Origin: Clostridia bacterium
GTDB taxonomy: Bacteria; Bacillota_A; Clostridia; Christensenellales; Borkfalkiaceae
DNA: 41,171 bases
Assembly: GCA_017456945.1 (NCBI GenBank)
Contig: JAFTIK010000010.1
Coordinates: 1 to 41,171 of the forward strand
Reading direction: 5' to 3'
Below the pieces are notes generated by a model. The model saw only the letters and a program-made list of their open reading frames with translations. It had not been told where the DNA came from and did not search any database. Shown piece by piece: positions 16,599 through 24,211 of the stretch (positions within the stretch are counted from its first letter, which is position 1; the number at the start of each line of letters is the position of its first letter). Position numbers and translations under genes: made by a program.

Positions 16599-18461
16599 TT
16601 ATTCTTTGGTTTTTACGCTTTTGCGATTGATGAAATATTTCATAGCGAAGAGAGAGCCTATCATAATTGCCACGCTTACGGGAACCATAACGTACCAGTA
16701 GGGAAGGAAACCTGCTATAATATAGCAAACGAAAGAAATAACGGCAACGAAAATAGAGTAGGGAAGTTGGGTGGAAACGTGGTTTAGGTGTTCACACTCT
16801 GCGCCCGCGCTAGACATAATCGTTGTGTCTGAAATAGGTGAGCAATGGTCACCGCAAACTGCGCCTGCAAGACAAGCCGACATGCTTACTATCATAATGG
16901 GGTTATCGGGTGTAAACATAGCCGTAACGATAGGAATAAGAATGCCGAAAGTACCCCAACTCGTACCAGTAGCAAAAGCAAGAATACAAGCAACTATAAA
17001 AATAATTGCTGGCAAGAAAGATTGCAAGCCTTTAGCCGCGCCGTTCATAAGGTCGCCTACGAAATAAGCCGCGCCTAGTTCGCTCGTAACGTTTTTAAGG
17101 GCGGTTGCAAAGGTTAGAATAAGAATTGCGGGAACCATTGCAATAAAGCCTTTGGGTATTGCTTTCATAGAATCGCCGAAAGAAACCACCTTACGGATAG
17201 CCATATAAATTATGGTTGCAACCAACGCAAGTAATCCACCCCAAGGCAAGGCTACTGTTGCGTCGGTATTAGCGAACGCGTCTATAAAGTTTTTACCGTT
17301 AAATATTCCACCAACGTAAACTAGCGCGAATACACTAAATATTAAAAGGAATACGATAGGAAGAATTAGGTCTAAAACTCTGCCTTTTTCGCAAGGAATT
17401 TCTTCTTGCTCTTTTACGCGCGTGCCAGAGAATAGGTCGCCGTTTTCCGCGTTGAGTTCGTGTTTTCTCATAGGTCCGAAATCAAATTTCATAAGGATAA
17501 TGGAAACTACGAACACGAGCGTTAAAATGGAATAGAAGTTAAAGGGTATCGCCGCAATAAACAAGTTTAAGCCTCGTCCATCTGCCGCGTATTGAGAAAC
17601 GGCTGCAGCCCAACTTGAAATGGGGGCAATCATGCATATAGGCGCTGCCGTAGCGTCTATAATAAACGCAAGTTTACTACGGCTAATTTTGTGCTTGTCG
17701 GTAACGGGGCGCATAACCGAGCCTACCGTTAGGCAGTTAAAGTAGTCGTCGATAAAGATTAACACGCCGAGCATAAAGGTCGCAAGCGCTGCGCCGACTT
17801 TGCTTTTAACGTGTGTTTTTGCCCACTCGCCAAAGGCTTTAGAGCCTCCTGCTTTATTCACTAGCGCAACCAAAATTCCTAATTCCACAAGGAAGAAGAA
17901 AATACCAGCCGTTCCTGCTACTGCGTTTATAATGCCCGTAGAAACCACGCCGTCAACCGTTAGTAACGGGTTCCAGTCTGCAATTAGTATAGAGCCTGAA
18001 AGAATACCTATAAATAGCGAACTGAAAACTTCTTTAGTAATAAGGGCAAGCCCTATTGCTATAATCGGGGGAAGTAGCGCCCAGAACGAGCCGGTAACAG
18101 AAGTGCCCGAACCGCAAGACGAACATCTTACGAAGAAACCGTGGCCGAGTTTGTCACCTTCTAAACAGGTGGTGCAAATTTCGCCGTCGATTACGCCCGT
18201 GCCAGAACAGTCACCACAAAGTTCCCACCCTGCGGGGCAGTCGATTTTTTCCGTGCCTGAACAATGCGTGCAACTAGAAGCCGTATCTTCTTCGCAGAAG
18301 GGGCAATCTACTTGGGTTAGTGTGTCGGCGCAATCGGGGCAGTCTAGCGATTTGTTAACTCCGCCCGTAACTACGGCGACGATAAGTAAAGCCAAGATAA
18401 CCACGCATGCTACGATAAGGGTTATTACTTTACCGTTGAGTTTTTTAGATTGGTTTAACAT
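16599..18461 (-). CDS. NhaC-family antiporter/transporter, lysine-riboswitch controlled, with a cysteine-rich insert
   Basis: The 620-residue membrane protein shows NhaC-type sequence (GVLIFIDDYFNCLTVGSVM, ATGTSWGTFGILIPI, GDHCSPISDTTIMSSAGA). NhaC proteins exchange Na+ for H+ or organic solutes. The members under lysine riboswitches (called LysW) are proposed lysine transporters, which the L-box upstream supports here. Between the first helix (about residues 11-31) and the transporter body lies an approximately 80-residue region with seven CxxC pairs or near-pairs (CPDC, CPFC, CTHC, CGDC, CTTC, CSSC), including DnaJ-like CGDCSGTG. I use the ATG at 18461 because AAAGGAGAAAGG precedes it; the longer frame would run into the terminator hairpin. 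Confidence 0.85.
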   Translation of the reverse strand: MLNQSKKLNGKVITLIVACVVILALLIVAVVTGGVNKSLDCPDCADTLTQVDCPFCEEDTASSCTHCSGTEKIDCPAGWELCGDCSGTGVIDGEICTTCLEGDKLGHGFFVRCSSCGSGTSVTGSFWALLPPIIAIGLALITKEVFSSLFIGILSGSILIADWNPLLTVDGVVSTGIINAVAGTAGIFFFLVELGILVALVNKAGGSKAFGEWAKTHVKSKVGAALATFMLGVLIFIDDYFNCLTVGSVMRPVTDKHKISRSKLAFIIDATAAPICMIAPISSWAAAVSQYAADGRGLNLFIAAIPFNFYSILTLVFVVSIILMKFDFGPMRKHELNAENGDLFSGTRVKEQEEIPCEKGRVLDLILPIVFLLIFSVFALVYVGGIFNGKNFIDAFANTDATVALPWGGLLALVATIIYMAIRKVVSFGDSMKAIPKGFIAMVPAILILTFATALKNVTSELGAAYFVGDLMNGAAKGLQSFLPAIIFIVACILAFATGTSWGTFGILIPIVTAMFTPDNPIMIVSMSACLAGAVCGDHCSPISDTTIMSSAGAECEHLNHVSTQLPYSIFVAVISFVCYIIAGFLPYWYVMVPVSVAIMIGSLFAMKYFINRKSVKTKE

Positions 18462-18491
18462 ACCTTTCTCCTTTGTAAAAAATTTTTTAAC

Positions 18492-18523
18492 AAAAAAATC
18501 ACGGCATCTACCAAATACCGTGA
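18492..18523 (-). terminator. Riboswitch-controlled terminator
   Basis: On the minus strand TCACGGTAT pairs with ATGCCGTGA (one G-T pair) and is followed by seven T, between the lysine aptamer and the ribosome site. This is the off-state structure of a transcription-terminating L-box. Confidence 0.85.
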
Positions 18524-18545
18524 CTTTAAAAAGGTCGTAATATTC

Positions 18546-18700
18546 GATAGCACTCCACACGACTGTGTGACAGTCGCAAGCGTATTCCGCTTGCGCCCAG
18601 AAACCGAACTTTTGGGTTGATTCGGCTCTTCGGCAGTCTTCCCTTTACCACGCAGATTTTTAACCCTATCTACGCTTATCATGAAGCCCGCGCCTCTATC
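18546..18700 (-). promoter_or_regulatory. Lysine riboswitch (L-box)
   Basis: Read on the minus strand, the element opens with GATAGAGGCGCGG and closes with ACTGTCAC...GTGGAGTGCTATC, the conserved ends of the lysine aptamer. The internal GGTAAAGGGAAG, GCCGAA and CTGGGCGCAAGC segments also fit the five-helix junction consensus. P1 pairs GATAG with CTATC. High lysine should stabilise the aptamer and favour the downstream terminator, reducing synthesis of the NhaC-family transporter. Confidence 0.93.
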
Positions 18701-18721
18701 CGTTTATTTTATTGCGAATTT

Positions 18722-18751
18722 AGATTACTATATTTTTATGCGTTGTGTCAA
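18722..18751 (-). promoter_or_regulatory. Promoter of the L-box/nhaC unit
   Basis: On the minus strand TTGACA (18751-18746) and TAATCT (18727-18722) are 18 bases apart, with transcription predicted to begin just before the aptamer. Confidence 0.65.
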
Positions 18752-18756
18752 GAAAA

Positions 18757-19437
18757 TTAGGGTAGGTTATCTGTTTTTGTCGTTTTTCTTGCTTTTTTTC
18801 GCTTAATTAACTGAAAAATAATAATGATAAGCGAAATTGCTATTATGGAAACGGCTATCAAAATTGCGCAACTCATAAAGAATTCTTGTGGTAAAATATT
18901 AATTATCTCGTCGTCTTGCGAGAATTGCCAGTTATCTTTTCCAGGGAAGAATATCTTATGAAAGATTACGAACGCCTTGCTGAAATCTATAGAAACTAAA
19001 CCGATTAATACTAAGAACACTATAAATATTGATACGGCGGAAGTAAACCCTACGTGCATGCCGAACGGACGACAGAAAGAAATCTTTTTAAATTTTTCTA
19101 AAAACATCATAGTTAGGACTAGGATAAAGGAAACTATTAAAACTACGGTATCTAGCGTAAAAAGAGCCTTGCAGTCGGCAAAGTGCGAAGCGCCTTCTTT
19201 TGTAAAAGAAAGCGAGCCCGTTCCGAACGGGTAGTTGGGTAGGGTAAGAAAGTTCATAACGTCGTCGAACGCCCACTTTATCGCGCCATAAGAATAGCCT
19301 GTTTTTTCGGGTAGGTTAAGCGAATTTATTTGCATATAATAGAAAAATCTGCAATAAATAGGCAAGGCGATAGAAAAACTTATTATAAGAAAGAATATCG
19401 CCACCCCGAATATTACGGTGAAAATCTTGTTTTTCAT
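18757..19437 (-). CDS. TIGR01906/DUF1461 (Lit-like) integral membrane protein
   Basis: The 226-residue protein has membrane segments near residues 8-30, 97-118, 128-150 and 190-215 and an extracytoplasmic loop with YSYGAIKWAFDDVMNFL, ASHFADCKALF, FHKIFFPGKDNW and ILPQEFF. This order and the HF, FH and W/LP..FF motifs fit the TIGR01906 family. That family includes Lit, the lipoprotein intramolecular transacylase that moves an acyl chain to the N-terminal cysteine of lipoproteins. Whether this member has Lit activity is not shown by sequence; family membership is good. AAATGA start follows TTTGGAGAAC. It is adjacent to but upstream of the L-box unit on the same strand, with a separate promoter for nhaC in the 300-base gap. 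Confidence 0.75.
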   Translation of the reverse strand: MKNKIFTVIFGVAIFFLIISFSIALPIYCRFFYYMQINSLNLPEKTGYSYGAIKWAFDDVMNFLTLPNYPFGTGSLSFTKEGASHFADCKALFTLDTVVLIVSFILVLTMMFLEKFKKISFCRPFGMHVGFTSAVSIFIVFLVLIGLVSIDFSKAFVIFHKIFFPGKDNWQFSQDDEIINILPQEFFMSCAILIAVSIIAISLIIIIFQLIKRKKARKTTKTDNLP

Positions 19438-19513
19438 TTAGTTCTCCAAAAAACGCATTTAAAATATTTTAGCACACGCAAAAAAGTTTGTCAATGAAGA
19501 CGGGTGAAAACAC

Positions 19514-19542
19514 TTGCCAAACGGGTAGGTTTGGTGTAAAAT
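19514..19542 (+). promoter_or_regulatory. Promoter of the preQ1 riboswitch-queT unit
   Basis: TTGCCA (19514-19519) and TAAAAT (19537-19542), 17-base spacer; the predicted start (about 19549) coincides with the first aptamer base. Confidence 0.75.
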
Positions 19543-19549
19543 ATAGTCA

Positions 19550-19588
19550 AGAAGGTTTTCGGATAACACTTCTATAAAACAACCGAAA
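19550..19588 (+). promoter_or_regulatory. PreQ1-I riboswitch
   Basis: AGAAG pairs with CTTCT (P1), enclosing a 14-base loop with TTCGG. The A-rich tail ATAAAACAACCGAA provides CCGAA for the pseudoknot with TTCGG. Size (about 36 nt), P1 length, A-rich tail and pseudoknot order match the preQ1-I class, and the downstream gene is queT, a known target. This is the smallest natural riboswitch class. Confidence 0.85.
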
Positions 19589-19605
19589 AACAGGATAGTT
19601 ATTTT

Positions 19606-19654
19606 AACCTTTTTTTCGGCGTAAAAATTATTTGCCTAAAGGAAGGTTTTTTTT
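19606..19654 (+). terminator. Terminator of the preQ1 switch, containing the queT ribosome site
   Basis: AACCTTTTTTT (19606-19616) pairs with AAAGGAAGGTT (19638-19648, two G-T pairs), with GGC/GCC inside, and runs straight into the T tract that abuts the ATG. The competing pairing CCGAAAAA (19583-19590) with TTTTTCGG (19612-19619) would prevent this. Ligand binding locks CCG in the pseudoknot, which frees the terminator and also hides the AAAGGAAGG ribosome site. Confidence 0.7.
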
Positions 19655-20167
19655 ATGCTTGGAAATTCAACTAAAATTTTAACACGCGCGGGCGTGATTG
19701 CAGGGCTTTACGCAGTTCTCTCGCTAATTACTTTTCCCGTTGCAAGCGGGGCGATACAACTGCGCGTAAGCGAAGCGCTTACCCTTTTACCTTTATTGTA
19801 TATAGAAGCCGTGCCTGCGTTGTTCGTGGGGTGCGCGATAATAAATCTTATTACGGGGTGCGCTATCTTCGACGTGGTGCTTGGTAGTTTAATCACTTTG
19901 ATTGCGGGAATATGTACCTACTTAATAGGTAAATTTATAAAGAATACGCCGTTAAGAGTTATACTCGGTGGGTTATTCCCCGTGGCGCTCAACGCCTTTT
20001 TGCTACCCCTTATTTGGCTTTTATGTTACGGTACGGGCGAGTACGTGTACGCTTTGCAAGCCTTGTTTTTAATTATAAGCCAAAGCCTAGCCGTTTACGG
20101 GGGTGGAACTTTCCTTTATATAGGAATAAAAAAACTAAAAGCAAAGGGAATAGCCTTTTTAGAGTAA
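19655..20167 (+). CDS. queT: QueT-type ECF transporter substrate-binding subunit (queuosine precursor)
   Basis: The 170-residue hydrophobic protein has about six helices and the QueT signatures RAGVIAGLYAVLSLITFPVASGAIQLRVSEALTLLP (quoted in two parts: RAGVIAGLYAVLSL and GAIQLRVSEALTLLP) and AIINLITG. QueT is the S-component that binds a preQ1 or related queuosine precursor and works with the shared ECF module (EcfA, EcfA', EcfT), which is not encoded in this window. The preQ1-I riboswitch directly upstream strongly supports the specificity. The ATG follows AAAGGAAGG with an eight-T spacer. A terminator follows the gene. Confidence 0.92.
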   Translation: MLGNSTKILTRAGVIAGLYAVLSLITFPVASGAIQLRVSEALTLLPLLYIEAVPALFVGCAIINLITGCAIFDVVLGSLITLIAGICTYLIGKFIKNTPLRVILGGLFPVALNAFLLPLIWLLCYGTGEYVYALQALFLIISQSLAVYGGGTFLYIGIKKLKAKGIAFLE

Positions 20168-20171
20168 AACA

Positions 20172-20196
20172 AAAACCCGACTGTCCGTCGGGTTTT
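20172..20196. terminator. Terminator between queT and the convergent DUF378 gene
   Basis: AAAACCCGAC and GTCGGGTTTT form a perfect 10-bp stem around TGTCC, and work on both strands. Confidence 0.85.
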
Positions 20197-20202
20197 CATT
20201 TT

Positions 20203-20418
20203 TTAGTCCATCACTCTGAAAGGGTGATATACTGCCCAGTAGAAAAGTAGCCATAAGGCTGAAATACCTACTAGAGAGTAGATGATTCGCGATACTACGG
20301 CAGTTCCGCCCGCGCCGAAGATAAATGCGACTAAGTTAAAGTCGAAAATACCAACGAGTAACCATACGAGCGCGCCGATTATTACTAACGCGAAAGCAAT
20401 AACAGTAGTAATTTTCAT
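20203..20418 (-). CDS. DUF378 (YuzA-like) small membrane protein
   Basis: The 71-residue protein has two helices: VIAFALVIIGALVWLLVGIF and SRIIYSLVGISALWLLFYW, separated by FNLVAFIFGAGG. GALxWGLVGxFxF...VxAxxFG...SRxIYxLVGxxAL is the DUF378 pattern. Function is unknown. GGGGGAAG precedes the ATG on the minus strand. It lies 40 bases downstream of the frameshifted membrane gene and may share its transcript. Confidence 0.85.
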   Translation of the reverse strand: MKITTVIAFALVIIGALVWLLVGIFDFNLVAFIFGAGGTAVVSRIIYSLVGISALWLLFYWAVYHPFRVMD

Positions 20419-20458
20419 AATCTTCCCCCAAAACTAATTATGTGCCAAGAATAAGATA

Positions 20459-21246
20459 TTATGCAGAATAAACGGTTTTTTCTTCGGGAAGAATACCGAA
20501 AGCTCTAGTTATTAGGGAAAAGCACAAGAAACCTATACCAAAAACAAGGTAATATATCTTTAACGGGGAAAAGTAACTGAAAAACAACAAGGCTATTCCG
20601 AATAGCGCTAGTTTTCCAGATTTGCGTTTGTCAAGCAAGTTCTTAAAAGTAGCCTTATTTTTTTTAGGAAAGGCAAATTCGGGCTTTTGGCTAGGTAAAC
20701 TGTCTGCGTTTTTAAGTTTTTTATAAAAGGATATGCCGTTAACTAGTTTTATTCTGCCGTTAAATCGTTCGGCAAACTCTTCGGTCGGCTTTTCAAAATT
20801 TTCCGAGATAATATACCCCGTTTCGTTTTTAAGTAGGTAGTTAAACGCTTTAAGCACGTCGGCTTTATCAACCTTTTGAAAGCCGAATTTCATAAAAGCA
20901 ACGGCGTTAGTGCCTTTTATTTTAACAGCGCCCTTTCTTCGTTCGGGAGAATAGCCTAGTTTAGCAAGCGCCTTTTCTAAAGCGCAGTTTTGCTCTGCGC
21001 GCGTGGAAAAATTTAGCGAGTCTATAATTTTTATATATTCGTTTTTTTCCTTGTGGGTTATAGAAGTCGCTTTGCGTTTAGCGCTCTCTCTGGCAAAGAA
21101 AACTAGCCCCGCTAGCGACCCCGCGCATACGGCGTAAACTATCGTTAACGGATAAGGGGTAAAGTAGTTAAAGAAAACTAGCGCTAGTATAGAAGATATA
21201 AAGCATAAAAAAGGGTGTCTAAAATAATAATCGGTCGGGATTTCAT
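20459..21246 (-). pseudogene. Frameshifted four-helix membrane protein with a possible degenerate Mrr-like (PD-(D/E)XK) domain
   Basis: An intact frame with no usable start codon runs from about 21262 down to the stop at 20459, and the first in-frame ATG (20893) is far inside the conserved stretch. A good start, ATAAGGAGTTTTTT followed by ATG at 21246, lies one base out of frame. Adding one A to the AAA after ATG gives a protein of about 262 residues starting MKIPTDYYFRHPFL, with two helices near residues 10-55, a soluble part, and two helices near the C-terminus. The soluble part (AVKIKGTNAVAFMKFG, GYIISENFEKPTEEFAE, RIKLVNGISF) resembles the end of restriction-endonuclease-like folds, but catalytic residues are not evident. 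It is either a sequencing indel or a real mutation. Confidence 0.6.
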
Positions 21247-21361
21247 AAAAAACTCCTTATAAATTAAGGTTTTAAGCAAGAAATGCTTGCCATAAGTTGT
21301 TACGATTATTCCCAAAAGTGTAAAAAATTATACCCGTAAAAAAGTAATAGAGAAAAAACTA

Positions 21362-21390
21362 TTGATTTTACGGGCAAAATGTGCGATAAT
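21362..21390 (+). promoter_or_regulatory. Promoter that places nadD on a leaderless transcript
   Basis: TTGATT (21362-21367) and GATAAT (21385-21390), 17-base spacer; the ATG at 21397 is 7 bases after the -10 box, at the expected transcription start. Confidence 0.75.
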
Positions 21391-21396
21391 AAAAGT

Positions 21397-22521
21397 ATGG
21401 AAAAGATAGGTATTCTCGGCGGAACGTTCGACCCTATACACGTTGAACACGTTCGCCTAGCAAAAAGCGCAATAGAAGAGTTGGGGCTAACTAAACTACT
21501 TATAATGCCCACTCGTATTCCGCCACATAAAACGGTTATGCCAACCCCTGCTATAGATAGAATAGCAATGCTTAAACTTGCGTTCGACGGGGTGGATAGG
21601 GTGGAAATAAGCGACTTTGAAATAACGAACGAAGGAAAGAGTTACACCTATCTTACGGTAGAGCATTTCAAAAAGACCACGGGCGCTGAACTTTACTTTA
21701 TCGTCGGTGGGGATATGATTAACGACTTTAAGAACTGGAAGTACCCCGAACGAATACTAAACGCTTGCACCTTGTGCGCTTTCGGTAGGGAAGATTACTT
21801 TACCGATTACGATACGTTGCAAGAGTATTTTAAGAATACTTTCGGCAAAACCTTTACTAAACTTTCTTACGTTGGTAAAACGCAGTCGTCAACAGAGATA
21901 AGAACGAAGGCGTCGTTCGGGCTTTCGGTTGAAGGCATGACGGATGCGCGCGTTGCTGAATATATCAAGGCGAACGATTTGTATAAAGGGGATAAATACG
22001 TTCAGTTTATAAAGGACAACCTGCCCGAGAAACGAATAATCCACACGGCAAACGTGGTTATTACCGCGCTTAAAAAGGTTAGAGAGTTAAAACTCGATTC
22101 GGAAAAGGTTAGAATTTCCGCAACCTTGCACGACTGCGCTAAATATATGGATTATACCAAGGTGGAAGGATTTATTCTTCCTGACGGTGTGCCAAAGCCG
22201 GTAGTTCACGCTTTTTTAGGCGCTTTCGTTGCCGAAAATATTCTAGGTGTGACCGATATGGAGATTATAGACGCTATTCGTTATCACACTTCGGGCAAGG
22301 CTAATATGAGCCTTTTAGGCAAACTTATATTCGTTGCCGATATGGTTGAAGAAGGCAGAGATTACCAAGGGGTAGATAAACTTCGCGAACTTTACGAAAA
22401 GCAAGATTTTGAAAGTTGTTTCGTAGAGTGCTTGAAAGAAGAATTTTTGCACCTTATAAATAAAAAACAATATATATACTCTGAAACGGTTAACGCCGTA
22501 GAGTATTACGTAAAAAACTAA
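21397..22521 (+). CDS. nadD: Fusion of nicotinate-nucleotide adenylyltransferase (NadD) and a YqeK-like HD phosphohydrolase
   Basis: Residues 1-195 are NadD: GILGGTFDPIHVEHVR (a GGTFDPIHxGH variant with Glu for Gly) and SSTEIRTKA, the adenylyl-transfer signature. NadD makes nicotinate adenine dinucleotide, the penultimate step of NAD synthesis. Residues about 200-374 are an HD domain with ATLHDCAKYMD and RYHTSGK, typical of YqeK, a diadenosine tetraphosphatase-type enzyme. In many Firmicutes the two are adjacent separate genes; here they are one chain. I chose the ATG at 21397 because the promoter spacing and the family start (MEKIGILGG) agree; the upstream ATG at 21379 lies inside the promoter. 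rsfS follows, as in the usual nadD-yqeK-rsfS order. Confidence 0.93.
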   Translation: MEKIGILGGTFDPIHVEHVRLAKSAIEELGLTKLLIMPTRIPPHKTVMPTPAIDRIAMLKLAFDGVDRVEISDFEITNEGKSYTYLTVEHFKKTTGAELYFIVGGDMINDFKNWKYPERILNACTLCAFGREDYFTDYDTLQEYFKNTFGKTFTKLSYVGKTQSSTEIRTKASFGLSVEGMTDARVAEYIKANDLYKGDKYVQFIKDNLPEKRIIHTANVVITALKKVRELKLDSEKVRISATLHDCAKYMDYTKVEGFILPDGVPKPVVHAFLGAFVAENILGVTDMEIIDAIRYHTSGKANMSLLGKLIFVADMVEEGRDYQGVDKLRELYEKQDFESCFVECLKEEFLHLINKKQYIYSETVNAVEYYVKN

Positions 22522-22539
22522 TAAAGGATGGATATTATT

Positions 22540-22887
22540 TTGGACGCTAAAACTTTTACCGAACAGGTATGCAAAGCATTGTTGAAACACAAGGCCGAAG
22601 ACGTTATAAGTATCGACGTTACGGGTAAAACGGAAATTGCAGACTACTACGTAGTGGCTAGCGGTCGTTCTATGACGCATACTCGCGCGCTTATAGAGCA
22701 CGTTGAAGAAGAAATGGATAAACTAGGCGTAGCGCCTAATCGTCGCGAAGGCGTGCGTGAAGGGCGTTGGGCGGTGCTTGACTACGGCGACGTTATCGTG
22801 CATATATTTAACGACGAATCTAGGCTTTTCTATCACCTTGAAAAACTTTGGGGTGACGGGGATAACGTAGTTAAATACCAAGACTAA
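22540..22887 (+). CDS. rsfS: Ribosomal silencing factor RsfS
   Basis: The protein of about 115 residues has the RsfS pattern: KALLKHKAEDVISIDVTGKTEIADYYVVASG (seen as KAEDVISIDV and ADYYVVASG), NRREGVREGRWAVLDYGDVIVHIF. RsfS binds L14 on the 50S subunit and blocks subunit joining during starvation. A TTG start at 22540 is preferred over the ATG at 22528 because AAAGGATGG lies at proper distance only from the TTG and family members begin at this point (M-D-x-K). It is directly downstream of nadD-yqeK, a conserved neighbourhood. Confidence 0.92.
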   Translation: MDAKTFTEQVCKALLKHKAEDVISIDVTGKTEIADYYVVASGRSMTHTRALIEHVEEEMDKLGVAPNRREGVREGRWAVLDYGDVIVHIFNDESRLFYHLEKLWGDGDNVVKYQD

Positions 22888-22892
22888 TTTTT

Positions 22893-23147
22893 TTAGGAAG
22901 ATTTCTTCACGAAAATTTTATCTATTTGGTCGGGGTCTATTTCAATACTTCTAATAGGCTTTACTTGCTCTGCTGGTTGCTTTTTGGGCTTTCTAGGGCG
23001 TTTTTTCGGTTGTTCTTGTTGCGGTGGGGCGAATTTGCTAACTATTGCGCGCAAGGTAAACCTAAAACCTACTACGCAAATAAAACACAAGAAAAACAGT
23101 AAAGCCGTGTGGAAAAGACCACCGAAAAAATAAAAGGAAAAGTTCAT
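22893..23147 (-). CDS. Small single-helix membrane protein with Pro/Lys-rich tail
   Basis: The 84-residue product starts at the ATG at 23147 behind AGAGGTGC; the longer frame start at 23168 has no ribosome site. One hydrophobic helix (residues about 8-28, FGGLFHTALLFFLCFICVV) is followed by a basic, proline-rich tail (QPKKRPRKPKKQPAE) and an acidic end with DPDQIDKIF. No family is recognised. It lies convergent to rsfS and divergent from the aldolase-like gene. Confidence 0.6.
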   Translation of the reverse strand: MNFSFYFFGGLFHTALLFFLCFICVVGFRFTLRAIVSKFAPPQQEQPKKRPRKPKKQPAEQVKPIRSIEIDPDQIDKIFVKKSS

Positions 23148-23249
23148 TTTTGCACCTCTAAAACACAATAAGATAAAAAGTGCAGAGTTTGCTGGGAATA
23201 TTTGTTGATAAATGAGTTTTTTTGAAAAAAAACTATCGGAGATAAGATT

Positions 23250-24158
23250 ATGGACGAAAATAACGTTGAATTGTTAGAAAATACGGAAAAGCAAGAAACT
23301 AACTTGCCCGTTCCCGTAGAAAATACAGAAAAACCTATAGAAGATAAAAAGCCTAAAAAGAAAGGCGGAAGAAGAAAAACCGATAAGCCTACCGAAGAAG
23401 TTACGGATTTTGAACAACTTGCCTTGCTTATGAACTCTACGGTAGAAGAGTTAAAGGACGAGTTTTTTCTTTTCCAAATAAGAAAACTTATGTCTAAAAT
23501 GGCTAAAACTATCGTTAGGTTTGGGGTTTCAGACGGGAATTTAGCAAAGATTTTCCAAAACGCTAAAACTATGGGGTTGGATAGCGTTGTGGTTGCGCCA
23601 ACATATCTTTCCGCGTGCGAAAAACAGGTGGATAAAATAGACGGGTATAAAGTCGGCTCGATTTTAGATTTTCCGTTCGGCGAAAGCGCCCTAAAAAGCA
23701 AGATTACGGGCATTGCCGATTGTAGGCGTTGGGACGTAGATGAAGTTACGGTTATGATGCCTAGCGCTATGCTTACTAAAGAGAATAAACGCTTTTTCAA
23801 AAAACAGGTGTTCAAACTCGGCAAAAAGTATAGGGGTCACGTCGGCATAGGGCTTAACGCTACCGACCTTTCTGAGGAAAAGATTGAAAGGGCAACCAAA
23901 ATCGTTTCTGCAAGCAAAGCCGAATTTATAACTTACGTGTTTGGCGCTGCTACATTAGAAGAAGTTAGGGCAAAGATGCAAGTCGTTAAAAAGTTTAAGT
24001 CTAAAAAGAAGGTGTTCGTGTTTGCTAACGTAGAACACGCCGAAGTGGTTACCGAACTTTTCCGTTTGGGTGTAGATAAGATTTTGACCTCTTACGCAGA
24101 CGACATTGCTAAAGACCTTTTCAAAAAATTTAAGATTAAGGGCGCAAAACTCGTTTAA
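23250..24158 (+). CDS. Deoxyribose-phosphate-aldolase-fold protein lacking both catalytic residues
   Basis: After an approximately 50-residue charged, Lys-rich N-terminal tail (PKKKGGRRKTDK), residues 80-302 follow the DeoC barrel: VVVAPTYLSAC (111-124), VGSILDFPFGESALKSK (135-151, cf. family VxGFPxG), WDVDEVTVMMPSAML (161-175) and KAEFITYVFGAATLEEV (223-239). The last aligns with the DeoC motif ADFVKTSTG. Here Thr 228 replaces the Schiff-base lysine, and Thr 167 replaces the aspartate of the EIDMVIN motif. The protein is therefore probably not a DeoC aldolase; a regulatory or different-chemistry role is inferred. CGGAGATAA precedes the ATG. It stands alone before the FMN riboswitch. Confidence 0.65.
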   Translation: MDENNVELLENTEKQETNLPVPVENTEKPIEDKKPKKKGGRRKTDKPTEEVTDFEQLALLMNSTVEELKDEFFLFQIRKLMSKMAKTIVRFGVSDGNLAKIFQNAKTMGLDSVVVAPTYLSACEKQVDKIDGYKVGSILDFPFGESALKSKITGIADCRRWDVDEVTVMMPSAMLTKENKRFFKKQVFKLGKKYRGHVGIGLNATDLSEEKIERATKIVSASKAEFITYVFGAATLEEVRAKMQVVKKFKSKKKVFVFANVEHAEVVTELFRLGVDKILTSYADDIAKDLFKKFKIKGAKLV

Positions 24159-24162
24159 GCGC

Positions 24163-24191
24163 TTTACAAAAAACTTAAATAGTGTTAAAAT
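24163..24191 (+). promoter_or_regulatory. Promoter of the FMN riboswitch-ribU unit
   Basis: TTTACA (24163-24168) and TAAAAT (24186-24191), 17-base spacer, about 20 bases before the aptamer. Confidence 0.7.
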
Positions 24192-24211
24192 CAATATAAA
24201 CTAAATAATAA

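Noticed and set aside
17800..18540. 246-residue plus-strand open frame
   Set aside because: It is antisense to the NhaC gene and riboswitch, with low-complexity Ser/Pro sequence and no domain.
18462..18560. GTG-initiated extension of the NhaC protein
   Set aside because: It overlaps the riboswitch P1 and the terminator hairpin; a strong ribosome site fixes the start at 18461.
23144..23824. 226-residue minus-strand open frame
   Set aside because: It mirrors the codon pattern of the aldolase-like gene on the plus strand, has no ribosome site or recognisable domain, and is a shadow frame.
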